Below, in pieces: positions 25,403 to 36,798 of a DNA stretch of 56,043 nucleotides. Position 1 is the stretch's first letter. Each line of letters starts with the position of its first letter. The DNA comes from DASSUC01 sp035649895 (lineage in GTDB: Bacteria > Actinomycetota > Actinomycetes > Mycobacteriales > Micromonosporaceae), in assembly GCA_035649895.1 (NCBI GenBank), contig DASRIS010000173.1, positions 1-56,043 of the forward strand, written 5' to 3'. The translations under genes were made by a program, and so were the position numbers. Below the pieces are notes generated by a model. It was not told where the DNA came from. It saw only the letters and a list, made by a program, of their open reading frames with translations, and ran no database searches.

Positions 25403-25886
25403 TGCCGCTCTCCTCTCGCCCCGCTATGGGGAACGACGGACCCAGAGGGCCCAACGGACCTCGACAGGTCGTGGTCCGCAGCGCGGTGTCACCGGCAGTG
25501 GCGCCCTGGCGGCCACCGGACCAACCCCCACCGGCTGGGCAGCTCATCTCACTACTCCGAGAGCCTGGCTCGGAGCCGATCAGGTGGACACGCTGTCCGC
25601 TCGACACATACCCAATGCCCCCAGGTCATGACCATGATGCTGACGCCCATCCATGCAGGTCAGCCCCGACTCACCTGGCATACGTAACGAGCGCCTTCAC
25701 TCTACGCTGGACGGACACGACGCCATAGCGTCGCCGCCCGTCAACCGGGCGGCGCGTCCAGCCCCGGCACGGGCGTACCGCCGCCGCGGCGGGAACGGAC
25801 GAGCCGCGGAGCAGCGGTCATCCGATCGACGTTCACCAACAGGTGCGGCGTCCCGGTGCAGGACAGCCACTTTGACCTGACACACT
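25403..25886. other. Intergenic region upstream of the XRE regulator
   Basis: 484 bp with no supported gene; short open frames on both strands lack ribosome sites and family features. GC is locally lower near 25600-25740. TTGACC at 25873 lies too close to the XRE start to serve as its -35 box. Confidence 0.5.
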
Positions 25887-26798
25887 GTGGCCGTGACACA
25901 CCGCAGCCCGATCGTCCTGCGCCGACGGATCGCGCGAGAGATCAAGGGCCTGCGGCAGCAGACCGGCCTGTCGCTGGAGGCGGTCTCCGAGCTGACCTCG
26001 ATCACCAAGTCGACCCTGTCCCGCATGGAGCAGGGGCAGACCGCGCCGAAGGTCTCCATCCTGCGGCAGCTGCTGGAGGCGTACGAGGCTCCGGACGCCA
26101 AGCGGGAGGAGCTCGAGCGGCTGGCCGTCGAGGCGAACCGGCGCGGCTGGTGGAGCCATCAGTACGGCGGCGTCGAGGTACCAGACTGGATCAGCACCTA
26201 TGTGAGCCTGGAGTCCGAGGCGCAAGGAGTCCAGATATTCGAACAGATCGTGCCGGGCCTGCTGCAGACCGAGGAGTACGCGCGGGCGCTCATCTCGTCG
26301 GGGTTCGTCGGCGAGAGCCCGGAGACGGTCGAGGACCGGGTCCGGCTGCGCATGTCCCGGCAGGAGCGGATCGCCGGCGGGCTGTCCATCCAGGTCGTCA
26401 TGGACGAGGCCGCGCTGCGCCGGGTGGTGGGCGGCCGGCGGGTGATGGCCGAGCAGATGCGGCGGCTGGCGCAGCTGGCCGCCCGGCCGTTGGTCACCCT
26501 CCAGGTGCTGCCGTTCACACGGTTGGCGACGCCGGTGGTCGGGTCGCCCTTCGCCATCCTGAGCTTCGCCGACAACGACCCCGCCGTGGTCTACCTGGAG
26601 GCGATCGAGGACGCCCTCTACGTCGAGAACCCGGGGCAGGTCGAGCGGTTCCGGTTGCTCTACGAGCGGCTGAGCCGGGCGGCGCTGGCCCCCACCAGGT
26701 CAGCCGCGCTCTTCACCACGCTCGCGCAGAGGTACTCGCAGGACGGGGAGGCGGGAGGCTCGCCGGACGGTGAGGCGGGGTGCTCGCAGGATGGGTGA
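25887..26798 (+). CDS. XRE-family regulator with DUF5753
   Basis: 303 residues. The N-terminal helix-turn-helix reads LRQQTGLSLEAVSELTSITKSTLSRMEQG (about 22-50), followed by the DUF5753 region with EQIVPGLLQTEEYARAL and RMSRQERI. These regulators are numerous in Streptomyces and Micromonospora, usually with a small DUF397 partner gene alongside; none is visible here. The C-terminus carries short near-repeats (SQDG, SPDG, SQDG). The start may be GTG 25887 or GTG 25893; neither has a clear ribosome site. Confidence 0.88.
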   Translation: MAVTHRSPIVLRRRIAREIKGLRQQTGLSLEAVSELTSITKSTLSRMEQGQTAPKVSILRQLLEAYEAPDAKREELERLAVEANRRGWWSHQYGGVEVPDWISTYVSLESEAQGVQIFEQIVPGLLQTEEYARALISSGFVGESPETVEDRVRLRMSRQERIAGGLSIQVVMDEAALRRVVGGRRVMAEQMRRLAQLAARPLVTLQVLPFTRLATPVVGSPFAILSFADNDPAVVYLEAIEDALYVENPGQVERFRLLYERLSRAALAPTRSAALFTTLAQRYSQDGEAGGSPDGEAGCSQDG

Positions 26799-26849
26799 GG
26801 CCGGCGGGGCCGGACCGCGTGGATGGCTGCCTCAGCCGGCCGCCGGGGC

Positions 26850-27557
26850 TCAGCGCAGCGAGTAGACCAGGATCGGCGCGCCGTCCGCCCGGCGCAGCTC
26901 GATCCGGTCGAGGTTCGACTGGTCGATCCGGGTCAGGCCCTCGAAGCGCAGGTCGTCACCTGCCGCCGCAGACCACGAGGCCACCTGCTCCGACGTGCCG
27001 TCGACGGCGACCGCGTGCAGCCGGAAGGTGTAGGGCCTGCGGCGCTCGGTGCTGGGGTAGGAGCGGTAGGAGCAGTGCACGGTGACCAGGGTGCCGCCGG
27101 TGGTGCCGGTGATCCCCACCTCCGCGGCCAACGCCCCGCTCCCGCTCACCGGCGTCATCGCCACCAGGGTCACCGGGGTCACCGGAGTCACCGGGTCCGG
27201 CTGGTCAACCAGTGCCTTCCCCCACGTACCCACCTCGATGGCGACCACCGCGACCAGGCACGCGGCAAAGGCGGCCAGGCTGGCCCGCCACCGTAGCCGC
27301 TGTCGGGCCCGGTCGGCCCGGGCGACCGCGAGCAGCCGGGGCAGCCGGTCGGGCTCCGTGGGCGCACCCGCCTGGGCGATCTGCTCGGCGGTCGCCGGGT
27401 CCAGCCGGCCGAGCAGCCCGGGCAGCACGGCGAGGTCGGCCACCGCCTCCCAACAGGATGGGCAGCGGGCCAGATGGCGCTCGTAGACGGCCCGTTCCGC
27501 AGGGGACAGCGCGCCGAGGACGTACACGCCGTCCTCGTTGGCGTACTCGCACCTCAT
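26850..27557 (-). CDS. Anti-sigma factor with zinc-finger (zf-HC2) domain
   Basis: 235 residues. The cytoplasmic N-terminal zinc-binding motif HLARCPSCWEAV (H-x3-C-x2-C) is followed by one membrane helix (LAAFAACLVAVVAIEVG, about 100-116), then a Val/Thr/Pro-rich linker (DPVTPVTPVTLVAMTPV) and an extracytoplasmic domain of RskA type ending VYSLR. ATG 27557 overlaps the sigma-factor stop by ATGA, the usual coupling of ECF sigma and its membrane anti-sigma. The signal it senses is unknown. Confidence 0.88.
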   Translation of the reverse strand: MRCEYANEDGVYVLGALSPAERAVYERHLARCPSCWEAVADLAVLPGLLGRLDPATAEQIAQAGAPTEPDRLPRLLAVARADRARQRLRWRASLAAFAACLVAVVAIEVGTWGKALVDQPDPVTPVTPVTLVAMTPVSGSGALAAEVGITGTTGGTLVTVHCSYRSYPSTERRRPYTFRLHAVAVDGTSEQVASWSAAAGDDLRFEGLTRIDQSNLDRIELRRADGAPILVYSLR

Positions 27558-28066
27558 CGCGTCACCCCCAGCTCCTCCAGGGCCAGCCGCAGCGACCGCA
27601 GGGCGTAGTGCGTGCGCGACTTCACCGTGCCCGGCGGCACGCCCAGGCGCGCCGCCGCCTCCGCCACGGAGCGCCCACGGTAGAAGCACTCCAGCAGCAC
27701 CTCCCGGTGTGCCGGGGAGAGGCGGGCGAGCGCCTCGGCCACCGTCCACGCCTCCACGGCCCGGTCGGTCTCGTCGACCGTGGACGGCTCCGGCAGCACA
27801 TCCGTGACCACCTCGCTGACCCGCACCGACCGGCGCCGCCAGAAGTCGATGGCCAGGTGGCGCGCTGTGGTGAACAGCCACGCCCGCACCGACCCGCGCT
27901 CCGGGTCCAGCGCCTCCGGATGCCGCCACGCCCGCAGCAGCGTCTCCTGCACCAGGTCCTCGGCTCGCTGCCGGTCGCCGCCGCACAGCCGCACCGCATG
28001 CGCGTACAACGCGTCACCATGCTCGGCATGCAGCGCACGCAGCAGGTCCGCGTCGTCGTCGGTCAC
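27554..28066 (-). CDS. ECF-type RNA polymerase sigma factor
   Basis: 170 residues. Region 2 is seen as HGDALYAHAVRLCGGDRQRAEDLVQETLLRAWRHP and SVRAWLFTTARHLAIDFWRRR; region 4 as ALARLSPAHREVLLECFYRGRSVAEAAARLGVPPGTVKSRTHYALRSLR. GTG 28066 follows CGGGAGCGG. It is held in check by the coupled zinc-finger anti-sigma protein. Its own promoter probably lies in 28067-28151, but I could not pick a convincing autoregulatory site. Confidence 0.93.
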   Translation of the reverse strand: MTDDDADLLRALHAEHGDALYAHAVRLCGGDRQRAEDLVQETLLRAWRHPEALDPERGSVRAWLFTTARHLAIDFWRRRSVRVSEVVTDVLPEPSTVDETDRAVEAWTVAEALARLSPAHREVLLECFYRGRSVAEAAARLGVPPGTVKSRTHYALRSLRLALEELGVTR

Positions 28067-28151
28067 GCACCGCTCCCGGTCATCACCTCAGTCTCACGCA
28101 GCACGGCTACCCACGGTTCAGCGGGACCTTTCCAGGCACGGCCGGGTGCCC

Positions 28152-28955
28152 TCATGTCGAGATCGGACCGGGCAGCTCTCCCTTGTCGAGCTGGTCGGCG
28201 ACGTTGCGCGCGGTGATCAGCAGCTTGGTCCGGATGACCCGCGCCGAGGTCATCAGCTCCGCGGCCGGCATGGAGCAGGCCAGCACCACCCGGCGCTCCA
28301 CGTCCCGGTCCGCGGTGACCAGCACCGCGGCGCACGCGACGCCGGGCCGGTACTGTCCGATCTCCAGCTGCATGCCGCGCTTGTCGCCGGCCGCCAGGTC
28401 CGCCTCGAACACATCGGCCGAGGTGAGCGTCTGCGGGGTGTACGGCCGCATCCCGGCCTCCTTGAGGAACCGCGCGCGCTGGTCCGCGCTGAGCGTGGCG
28501 AGCAGCCCCTTGCCCAGCGCGGTGGCGTGCGCCCCCTCGTCGAAACCCGGCACCAGCTCCTCCAGGTACGGCGAGCGGGGCCCCTCGGCGACCGCCGTGA
28601 TCGCCACGTGCCCACCGATGAACCGCCCGAGGTAGTGGCTGTACCCGGTCTCCACCGCAGCGCGGCGCAGGCTCTCGCCGATGCCGGTCGGCCCCCGGAA
28701 CGCCGCCACCAGCTCGCGGAACCGGTCGGCGATCTCCAGCCCCACGACGTACGTGCCGTCCTCGCGGCGGATCACGTAGCCCTCGTACGCCAGCGTGCGG
28801 ACAAGGTGGTACGTGGTGGCGACGGTGAGGTCGCAGCGGCGCGCGACCTGCTTCACGGTGAGCCCCCGCGGCGACCTGCCCACGGCCTCCAGGACCCGCA
28901 GCGCCCGGGACACGCTGCGGATCAGGTCCGAAGGCTCCGCGAGCGGGTCACGCAT
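28152..28955 (-). CDS. IclR-family transcriptional regulator
   Basis: 267 residues: an N-terminal winged helix (SVSRALRVLEAVGRSPRGLTVKQVARRCDLTVATTYHLVRTLAYEGYV) and a C-terminal IclR effector domain (HATALGKGLLATLSADQR). ATG 28955 follows GGAGGTGCACG. It is divergent from the MFS transporter across 118 bp, so it probably controls that transporter and itself. The effector is unknown. Confidence 0.92.
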   Translation of the reverse strand: MRDPLAEPSDLIRSVSRALRVLEAVGRSPRGLTVKQVARRCDLTVATTYHLVRTLAYEGYVIRREDGTYVVGLEIADRFRELVAAFRGPTGIGESLRRAAVETGYSHYLGRFIGGHVAITAVAEGPRSPYLEELVPGFDEGAHATALGKGLLATLSADQRARFLKEAGMRPYTPQTLTSADVFEADLAAGDKRGMQLEIGQYRPGVACAAVLVTADRDVERRVVLACSMPAAELMTSARVIRTKLLITARNVADQLDKGELPGPIST

Positions 28956-29073
28956 CGTGCACCTCCAGAATCAGTAGCCTTACACCATATGAAATTTGAG
29001 CCACTGTGAGAACACCCGCTAGTGCGTATCTCGTCGCCCAGTGTGTCTACCTCGTGTCATAGCGTCCTCGTCA
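28956..29073. promoter_or_regulatory. IclR/MFS divergent promoter region
   Basis: 118 bp, AT-richer than the neighbours around CACCATATGAAATTTGAG (28983-29000). That stretch is the likeliest operator location; no exact palindrome was found. Confidence 0.45.
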
Positions 29074-30246
29074 ATGGTCGAGGTGGTGTCTCATGCCGGC
29101 CGGACAGTACCGGCCGGACGCCCGGCACGGGCGGTCATCGGTGCCGTCACCACAGCGGTCGCCTGTGTCCTACCGGTCTTCCTCATCGGTGGACAGGCCG
29201 TGCAGATCAGCGCCGAGCTGCGCTTCGACCCCGCCGGCCTGGGACTGCTGGTCAGCGCCTACTTCGCGGTGAGCGCGCTCGCGTCGGTGCCGGCCGGGGC
29301 GATGGTGGAGCGCTTCGGCGCCGCCCGGACCGCGCGCGCCGCGATCATCCTGTCCGCGGCCACGCTCGGCGGCATCGCCACCGCTCGTAGCTACCCCGCG
29401 CTGGCCAGCCTGCTGGTCGCCGCCGGGCCCGCCAACACGGTCGGGCAGCTCGCCGCCAACGCCAGCCTCGCCGCGCGGGTCCCGCCCGGGCGGCAGGGCC
29501 TGTCCTTCGGGATCAAGCAGAGCGCCATCCCGCTGTCCACGCTGCTCGCCGGGGTGGCGGTGCCGACGGTCGCGCTCACCGCCGGGTGGCGGTGGACCTT
29601 TGTCATCGCGGTCGGGCTGGCGGCCGGCGCGCTGCTCGCCGTACCCCCGGACGGGCTTGCCCGGCGGGCCGCGCCGGCCCGTGGCGGGCGCCCACCACCC
29701 GGGCTCGTGGTGCTCGGCACCGCCGCCATGCTAGCGGCGGGCGCGGCCGGGGCGTTCAGCACGTTCCTCGTCGACTCGGCGGTCGCCGGGGGCGTCGCGC
29801 CCGGCCCGGCCGGCTTGACGCTGGCCGGCGGCGGGACGGTCTGCATCGCCGTGCGCCTGGTCGCCGGTTGGTACGCCGACCGCCGCTCGGGCGGGTACCT
29901 GTCGCTGGTCGCGGCCTTCCTGGTCGTGGGCTCCGCTGGGCTGGCGCTGCTGGCGCTGCCCGGGCCGGTCGCCCTGGGTGTCGGGGTGGGGCTCGGTTTC
30001 GGCATCGGCTGGGCCTGGCCCGGCCTGCTGAACTACGCCGTGGTACGGCTGCACCCGCAGGCCCCGGCTGCGGCCACGTCGGTCACCCAGACCGGGGTGT
30101 ACGCCGGCAGCTGCCTGGGCCCGCTGGCGTTCGGTACGACCGCGGCGAGCGCCGGCTACCCCACGGCGTGGACCGGCGCCGCCGCCGCGATGCTGCTCGG
30201 AGCGACCCTGATGTGGCTCTCCCGCCGGTCGCCCCAGCCGCCGTGA
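29074..30246 (+). CDS. Major facilitator superfamily transporter
   Basis: About 390 residues with roughly twelve hydrophobic segments. The loop 2-3 signature is present in variant form (AGAMVERFGAARTARAA), and SFGIKQSAIPLSTLLAG and GFGIGWAWPGLLNYAVV mark the pore helices of CynX/NarK-like MFS proteins. I chose ATG 29074 (MVEVVSHAGRTV); a GTG at 29083 is possible. Regulation by the divergent IclR protein is inferred. The substrate is unknown. Confidence 0.85.
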   Translation: MVEVVSHAGRTVPAGRPARAVIGAVTTAVACVLPVFLIGGQAVQISAELRFDPAGLGLLVSAYFAVSALASVPAGAMVERFGAARTARAAIILSAATLGGIATARSYPALASLLVAAGPANTVGQLAANASLAARVPPGRQGLSFGIKQSAIPLSTLLAGVAVPTVALTAGWRWTFVIAVGLAAGALLAVPPDGLARRAAPARGGRPPPGLVVLGTAAMLAAGAAGAFSTFLVDSAVAGGVAPGPAGLTLAGGGTVCIAVRLVAGWYADRRSGGYLSLVAAFLVVGSAGLALLALPGPVALGVGVGLGFGIGWAWPGLLNYAVVRLHPQAPAAATSVTQTGVYAGSCLGPLAFGTTAASAGYPTAWTGAAAAMLLGATLMWLSRRSPQPP

Positions 30247-30274
30247 CAGCGGCGGGCACCGCCGGCCGCGGCCG

Positions 30275-31342
30275 TCAGGCGGTACGGTCCGCGATCACGT
30301 CGCAGAGCGCCTCCAGCGCCCGGCGGGCCGGGACCAGCGGCAGCGGCGCAAGGCGGCTGCGGGCCTCCTCGGCGTGGCTGCGTACGGTCTCCCGGGCCCG
30401 CTTCAGCGCGGTCGACTCGCGCAGCAGGGCCAGTGCCTCGGCGTGCTCGGCCTCGTCGGTCACCGGCCCGGCGGCGAGGATCTCGCGCAGCCGGACCGAG
30501 GCCGCGTCGTCCTCCTCGGCGGCCAGCGCATAGAGCACCGGCAGTGTGGGCACGCCCTCGCGCAGGTCGGTGCCTGGCGTCTTGCCCGACTGGGTCGACT
30601 CGGACGCGATGTCCAGCAGGTCATCGGAGAGCTGGAAGGCTATCCCGATCGTCTCCGCGTACGCCGAGACCGCCTCCACCACGTCCGGCGGCGCGCCGCC
30701 GAACATGGCGCCGAACCGGGCGCACGTGGCGATCAGGGACCCGGTCTTGGCCGCGACCACGTCCAGGTAGTGCTGGATCGGGTCCTGGCCGGGCCGGGGC
30801 CCCACCGTCTCCGCGAGCTGCCCCTGCACCAGGCGGGAGAACGTACGTGCCTGGATGCGCACGCCCTCGATGCCGAGCTCAGCGGTGACGTCCGCGGCGC
30901 GGGCGAACAGGTAGTCGCCCACGAGGATGGCCACCGAGTTGGTCCACCGGGAGTTCGCCGAGGGTGCGCCGCGGCGGACCGGGGCCTCGTCCATGACGTC
31001 GTCGTGGTAAAGGGTGGCCAGGTGGGTCAGCTCGACGACCACAGCCGCCTGGACCACCCGTGGCATGCGCGGGTCACCGAAGTGCGCCGCAAGCGCCACC
31101 AGCAGCGGGCGGAACCGCTTGCCTCCCGCCTCGACCAGGTGCCGGGCGGCCTCGGTGATGAACGGATCGCTGCTGGTCACCGCCGTCCGCAGCTGCTCCT
31201 CGACCTGGTCCAGGGTCTGCCGGACCGAGGCCTCCAGCCCGGGGTCGCAGAAGTTGACGCCGATCGCGGTCAGCGCGCTACCTGGGCCCACACCCAGCCG
31301 CGGGACACCGGCGTACCCGAGCACGCTCACACTTCTCACCAT
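30275..31342 (-). CDS. Long-chain polyprenyl diphosphate synthase (menaquinone side chain)
   Basis: 355 residues. The two Asp-rich motifs that bind Mg-diphosphate are DDVMD and DDLLD, with GGKRFRP (substrate site) and KTGSLIATCARFGA. The residues before DDVMD (THLATLYH) lack a bulky block, in line with long products such as octa- or nonaprenyl diphosphate. It is the last gene of the menJ-nuo operon, 53 bp after nuoN, which points to the menaquinone tail used by complex I. ATG 31342 follows GGGGGTG. It resembles mycobacterial grcC1 in context. Confidence 0.9.
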   Translation of the reverse strand: MVRSVSVLGYAGVPRLGVGPGSALTAIGVNFCDPGLEASVRQTLDQVEEQLRTAVTSSDPFITEAARHLVEAGGKRFRPLLVALAAHFGDPRMPRVVQAAVVVELTHLATLYHDDVMDEAPVRRGAPSANSRWTNSVAILVGDYLFARAADVTAELGIEGVRIQARTFSRLVQGQLAETVGPRPGQDPIQHYLDVVAAKTGSLIATCARFGAMFGGAPPDVVEAVSAYAETIGIAFQLSDDLLDIASESTQSGKTPGTDLREGVPTLPVLYALAAEEDDAASVRLREILAAGPVTDEAEHAEALALLRESTALKRARETVRSHAEEARSRLAPLPLVPARRALEALCDVIADRTA

Positions 31343-31395
31343 GCCACACCCCCAGGTCCCGACAGGGCCGGCCCCCGCGCGGCCCCGGCGCCACG

Positions 31396-32943
31396 CTAGC
31401 GGACGAACTCGGCGGCCCGGTCTGTGAGATCCAGCATCGGCTGCGGCGCCAACCCGAGCAGCAGCGTCGCCGCCACGCCCACGGTCAGCGACGCGGCGGT
31501 GAGCGCACCGGGGATCGACACCGCCGGCGTGGCGTCGCCCGGCTCCGACAGCCACATCATCACCACCACCCGCAGGTACGGGAACGCCAGGATCATGCTG
31601 GTGACCACGCCGACGATGACCAGCCACAGCTGGCCCCCGCCCAGGCCGGCCGAGAACACCGCGAACTTGCCGGTGAACCCGCTGGTGAGCGGGATGCCGG
31701 CGAAGGCGAGCAGGAAGAACGTGAACACCGCGGCGTAGATGGGCGAGCGCCGGCCCAGCCCGGCCCACCGGGACAGGTGGGTGGCCTCCCCGTCCGCGTC
31801 GCGGACCAGGGTCACCACGGCGAACGCCGCGACCACGGTGAAGCCGTACGCGACCAGGTAGAACAGGGTGGAGGACAGGCCCTGCCGGGCCCCGCCCAGG
31901 ACGCCGACGAGCAGGTAGCCGGCGTTGGCGATGGAGGAGTAGGCGAGCAGCCGCTTGATGTCGGTCTGGGTCACCGCGAGGATCGAGCCGACCAGCATGG
32001 TCAGCACCGCGACACCGCCCAGCACCCAGCGGTAGTCCCAGGCCACCCGCTCGAAGCCGACGTACAGCACGCGGAGCAGGCCGCCGAACGCCGCCACCTT
32101 CGTGCACGCCGCCATGAACGCGGTCACCGGCGTCGGCGCGCCCTGGTAGACATCGGGCGTCCAGACGTGGAACGGCGCCGCGGCCGCCTTGAACAGCAGC
32201 CCGATTGCGAGCATGGCGAGGCCGGCCAGCAGCAGCACCCGGCTGTTCGACGAGGCCAGCGCGGCGGCGCTGATGCCGGCGAGGTCCACCCGGCCGGCGA
32301 AGCCGTAGACCAGCGCGATGCCGAACAGGAAGAAGGCCGACGCAAAGGCGCCCAGCAGGAAGTACTTGAGCGCCGCCTCCTGGGAGACCAGCCGGCGCCG
32401 GCGGGCCAGCGCGCACATCAGGTACAGCGGCAGCGAGAAGACCTCCAGCGCGACGAACATCGTCAGCAGGTCGTTGGCTGCCACGAACAGCGCCATGCCG
32501 CCGAGGGCGAAGAGCGCGAGCGGGAAGACCTCGGTGCCGCCCGGCTCGCTGGCCGCCTGCCTGCGGTCGGCGTCCGAGCCCACGGTCACCGCGGCCTGCG
32601 CCACGAACGGCCCGCCGGCCTCCAGCCGCCGCTCCGCGATGAGCAGCACCGAGGTGATGCCGAGCACGATGATCGCGCCCTGGAGGAACAGCGTCGGCCC
32701 GTCCACCGCCACCGCCTCGCCGGCCGTGACGGTGCGCGTACCCGCCTCGCGTACCACCATCACCAGCGCCGCGACCAGCGCGGCGAGGGTGAGCGAAAGC
32801 TGGGTGAGGTGCCGCCGGGCCCGGGGCACAAAGGCCTCCACCAGTACGCCGACGGCCGCGGCCCCGAAGAGGATCAGCATCGGCGCGAGCGCCGCATAGT
32901 CGATCTTCGGCAGCTGCAGCGCCTCCTGCGCGAGAACGCTCAC
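31396..32943 (-). CDS. nuoN: NADH-quinone oxidoreductase subunit N
   Basis: 515 residues, a proton-pumping antiporter-like subunit of complex I with about fourteen hydrophobic segments. Hallmarks are FVALEVFSLPLYLMCAL, FKAAAAPFHVWTPDVYQGAPTPVTAFMAA (pumping Lys/His region) and DIKRLLAYSSIANAGYLLVG. GTG 32943 follows GGAGAGGTTCA. It is the last nuo gene and is separated from nuoM by 82 bp, unlike most overlapping junctions in this operon. Confidence 0.96.
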   Translation of the reverse strand: MSVLAQEALQLPKIDYAALAPMLILFGAAAVGVLVEAFVPRARRHLTQLSLTLAALVAALVMVVREAGTRTVTAGEAVAVDGPTLFLQGAIIVLGITSVLLIAERRLEAGGPFVAQAAVTVGSDADRRQAASEPGGTEVFPLALFALGGMALFVAANDLLTMFVALEVFSLPLYLMCALARRRRLVSQEAALKYFLLGAFASAFFLFGIALVYGFAGRVDLAGISAAALASSNSRVLLLAGLAMLAIGLLFKAAAAPFHVWTPDVYQGAPTPVTAFMAACTKVAAFGGLLRVLYVGFERVAWDYRWVLGGVAVLTMLVGSILAVTQTDIKRLLAYSSIANAGYLLVGVLGGARQGLSSTLFYLVAYGFTVVAAFAVVTLVRDADGEATHLSRWAGLGRRSPIYAAVFTFFLLAFAGIPLTSGFTGKFAVFSAGLGGGQLWLVIVGVVTSMILAFPYLRVVVMMWLSEPGDATPAVSIPGALTAASLTVGVAATLLLGLAPQPMLDLTDRAAEFVR

Positions 32944-32994
32944 TGAACCTCTCCTCTGTTCACGACCGCGGACCCGATGCGCGTGGCAGCCCTG

Positions 32995-33024
32995 CTGCGT
33001 GCGGCAGCGCTGCGTGCGGCAGCG
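32995..33024. repeat. 15-bp perfect tandem duplication in the nuoM-nuoN gap
   Basis: CTGCGTGCGGCAGCG is repeated head-to-tail at 32995-33009 and 33010-33024, ending next to the nuoM stop (33026). It contributes nearly half of the only sizeable gap among the membrane-arm nuo genes. Confidence 0.8.
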
Positions 33025-33025
33025 C

Positions 33026-34563
33026 TCACCGGGCGGCCTCGCGCACCGAGGTGGGCGCGGGGTCTGTGGCGCCCACCTCGCTCAGCGTGGCCTGCACCGC
33101 GGGGTTGACCACGTCAATGACCGGCTTGGGGTAGAAGCCGAGCAGGATCAGCAGCACGATCAGCGGGGCGACCACCACCCGCTCGCGCCCGGTGAGGTCG
33201 CGCCGCATGCCATCCACAGTGGACAGTGCCGGGTTCAGCTCGCCGTGCACGGTGCGCTGGATCATCCAGAGCACGTACGCCGCGGCGAGGATGATGCCCA
33301 CGGTGGCGATGACGGCCACGGTCTGGTTCACCGAGAACGTGCCGAGCAGCACGAGCAGCTCGGAGACGAAGGGTGCGGTGCCGGGCAGCGCCAGCGAGGC
33401 CAGCCCGGCCACGAGGAACACCCCGGCGAGCAGCGGCACCAGCTTGCCGGCCCCGCCGAAGTCGGAGACGAGCGCGCTGCCCCGCCGCGCCACCAGCATG
33501 CCGACCACGAGGAACAGCAGCCCGGTGGCGAGGCCGTGGTTGAGCATGTAGAGCACGGCCCCGGTGCCGGCCTGGGTGGTGAAGGCGAAGATGCCCACGC
33601 CGATGAAGCCGAAGTGCGCGATCGAGGTGTAGGACACCAGCCGCTTGAGGTCGTTCTGCCCGACCGCCAGCAGGGCCGCGTAGATGATGCCGACCAGTGC
33701 CAGGGTGAGCGCCAGCGGAGCGAAGTAGCGCGACGCGTCAGGGAACAGCGGCAGGCAGTAGCGCAGGATGCCGAACGTGCCGACCTTGTCCAGCACGCCG
33801 ACGAGCAGCGCGGCGGCGCCCGCCGGGGCGGCCCCCCCGGCGTCCGGCAGCCAGGTGTGGAACGGGAAGAACGGCGCCTTGATCGCGAACGCCACGAAGA
33901 AGCCGAGGAAGAGCCAGCGCTCGGTGCCGGTGGCCAGGTCCAGCCGGGTGAGCGCGGCCCAGTCCAGGGTGCGCTCGCCGGCGGCCTCGGCGCTGACCAC
34001 CCAGAGCCCGATCACCGCGGCCAGCATGAACAAGCCGCCGACGAGCGAGTAGAGGAAGAACTTGACCGCCGCGTACTGGCGCTGGTGCCCGCCGTACGAG
34101 CCGATGAGGAAGTACATCGGCACCAGCATGACCTCGAAGAACACGTAGAACAGGAACACGTCGGCCGCCGCGAAGACGCCGATCATCGTGCTCTGCAGGG
34201 CCAGGATCAGCGCGAAGTACGCCGGCACGCTGCGCCGCCCGGCCTCCGCGTCGTGCCAGCTGGCCAGGACCACGACCGGCACCAGCACCGCGACCAGCGC
34301 GATCAGCACCAGCGCGATGCCGTCGGCGGCGAGCGTGAGGCGCACCCCCCAGGACGGGATCCACGGGTACGACTCCCGGAACTGGAACCGGTCGCCGTCC
34401 ACGTTGAACGCCACCCACATCAGTGCGGTGAGCACCAGCACCGCCAGCGACCAGCCGAGGGCGGCCCACTTGGCCAGCGCCGGGCTGCGCCGCGGCAGCA
34501 AGGCCACCACCAGCGCGCCGACCAGCGGCAGGAGCGTCAGGACCGACAGGAACGGGAACGAGC

Positions 34564-34567
<4 letters not shown>
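33026..34567 (-). CDS. nuoM: NADH-quinone oxidoreductase subunit M
   Basis: 513 residues, antiporter-like membrane subunit of complex I. Hallmarks are FYVFFEVMLVPMYFLIGSYGG, AIKAPFFPFHTWLPDA, and NDLKRLVSYTSIAHFGFIGVG. ATG 34567 overlaps the nuoL stop by ATGA. The open frame continuing upstream to 35302 is antisense-type filler within nuoL and was discarded. Confidence 0.96.
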
Positions 34568-36480
<1,913 letters not shown>

Positions 36481-36491
36481 GCCGGAATCCC

Positions 36492-36791
36492 TCAGTACTT
36501 CAGCAGGTTCGCGTCGTCGACGCTCGCCGAGCGCCGCGTGCGGAAGATGGACATGATGATCGCCAGGCCGACCACGACCTCGGCCGCGGCCACCACCATC
36601 ACGAAGAACGCCATGATCTGGCCGTCCAGGTTGCCGTTGATCCTGCTGAACGTGACCAGCGACAGGTTCGCCGCGTTGAGCATCAGCTCGATGCACATGA
36701 ACACGACGATCGCGTTGCGCCGGATCAGCACCCCGACCGCACCGATCGTGAAGAGGGCAGCGGCGAGCACGATGTACCACATCGGAGTCAT
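36492..36791 (-). CDS. nuoK: NADH-quinone oxidoreductase subunit K
   Basis: 99 residues, three membrane helices. The conserved acidic residues for proton transfer are visible in FMCIELMLNAANLSLVTF and AAAEVVVGLAI. ATG 36791 follows GGTGAGGG and lies 7 bp after nuoJ. Confidence 0.96.
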   Translation of the reverse strand: MTPMWYIVLAAALFTIGAVGVLIRRNAIVVFMCIELMLNAANLSLVTFSRINGNLDGQIMAFFVMVVAAAEVVVGLAIIMSIFRTRRSASVDDANLLKY

Positions 36792-36798
36792 CAGACCC

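Noticed and set aside
25395..25880. Small open frames in the XRE upstream gap
   Set aside because: Short, overlapping on both strands, without ribosome sites or recognisable protein features.
31343..32416. Long N-terminal extension of the polyprenyl synthase
   Set aside because: The upstream part of the frame is out-of-frame nuoN sequence; ATG 31342 has a ribosome site and the family N-terminus.
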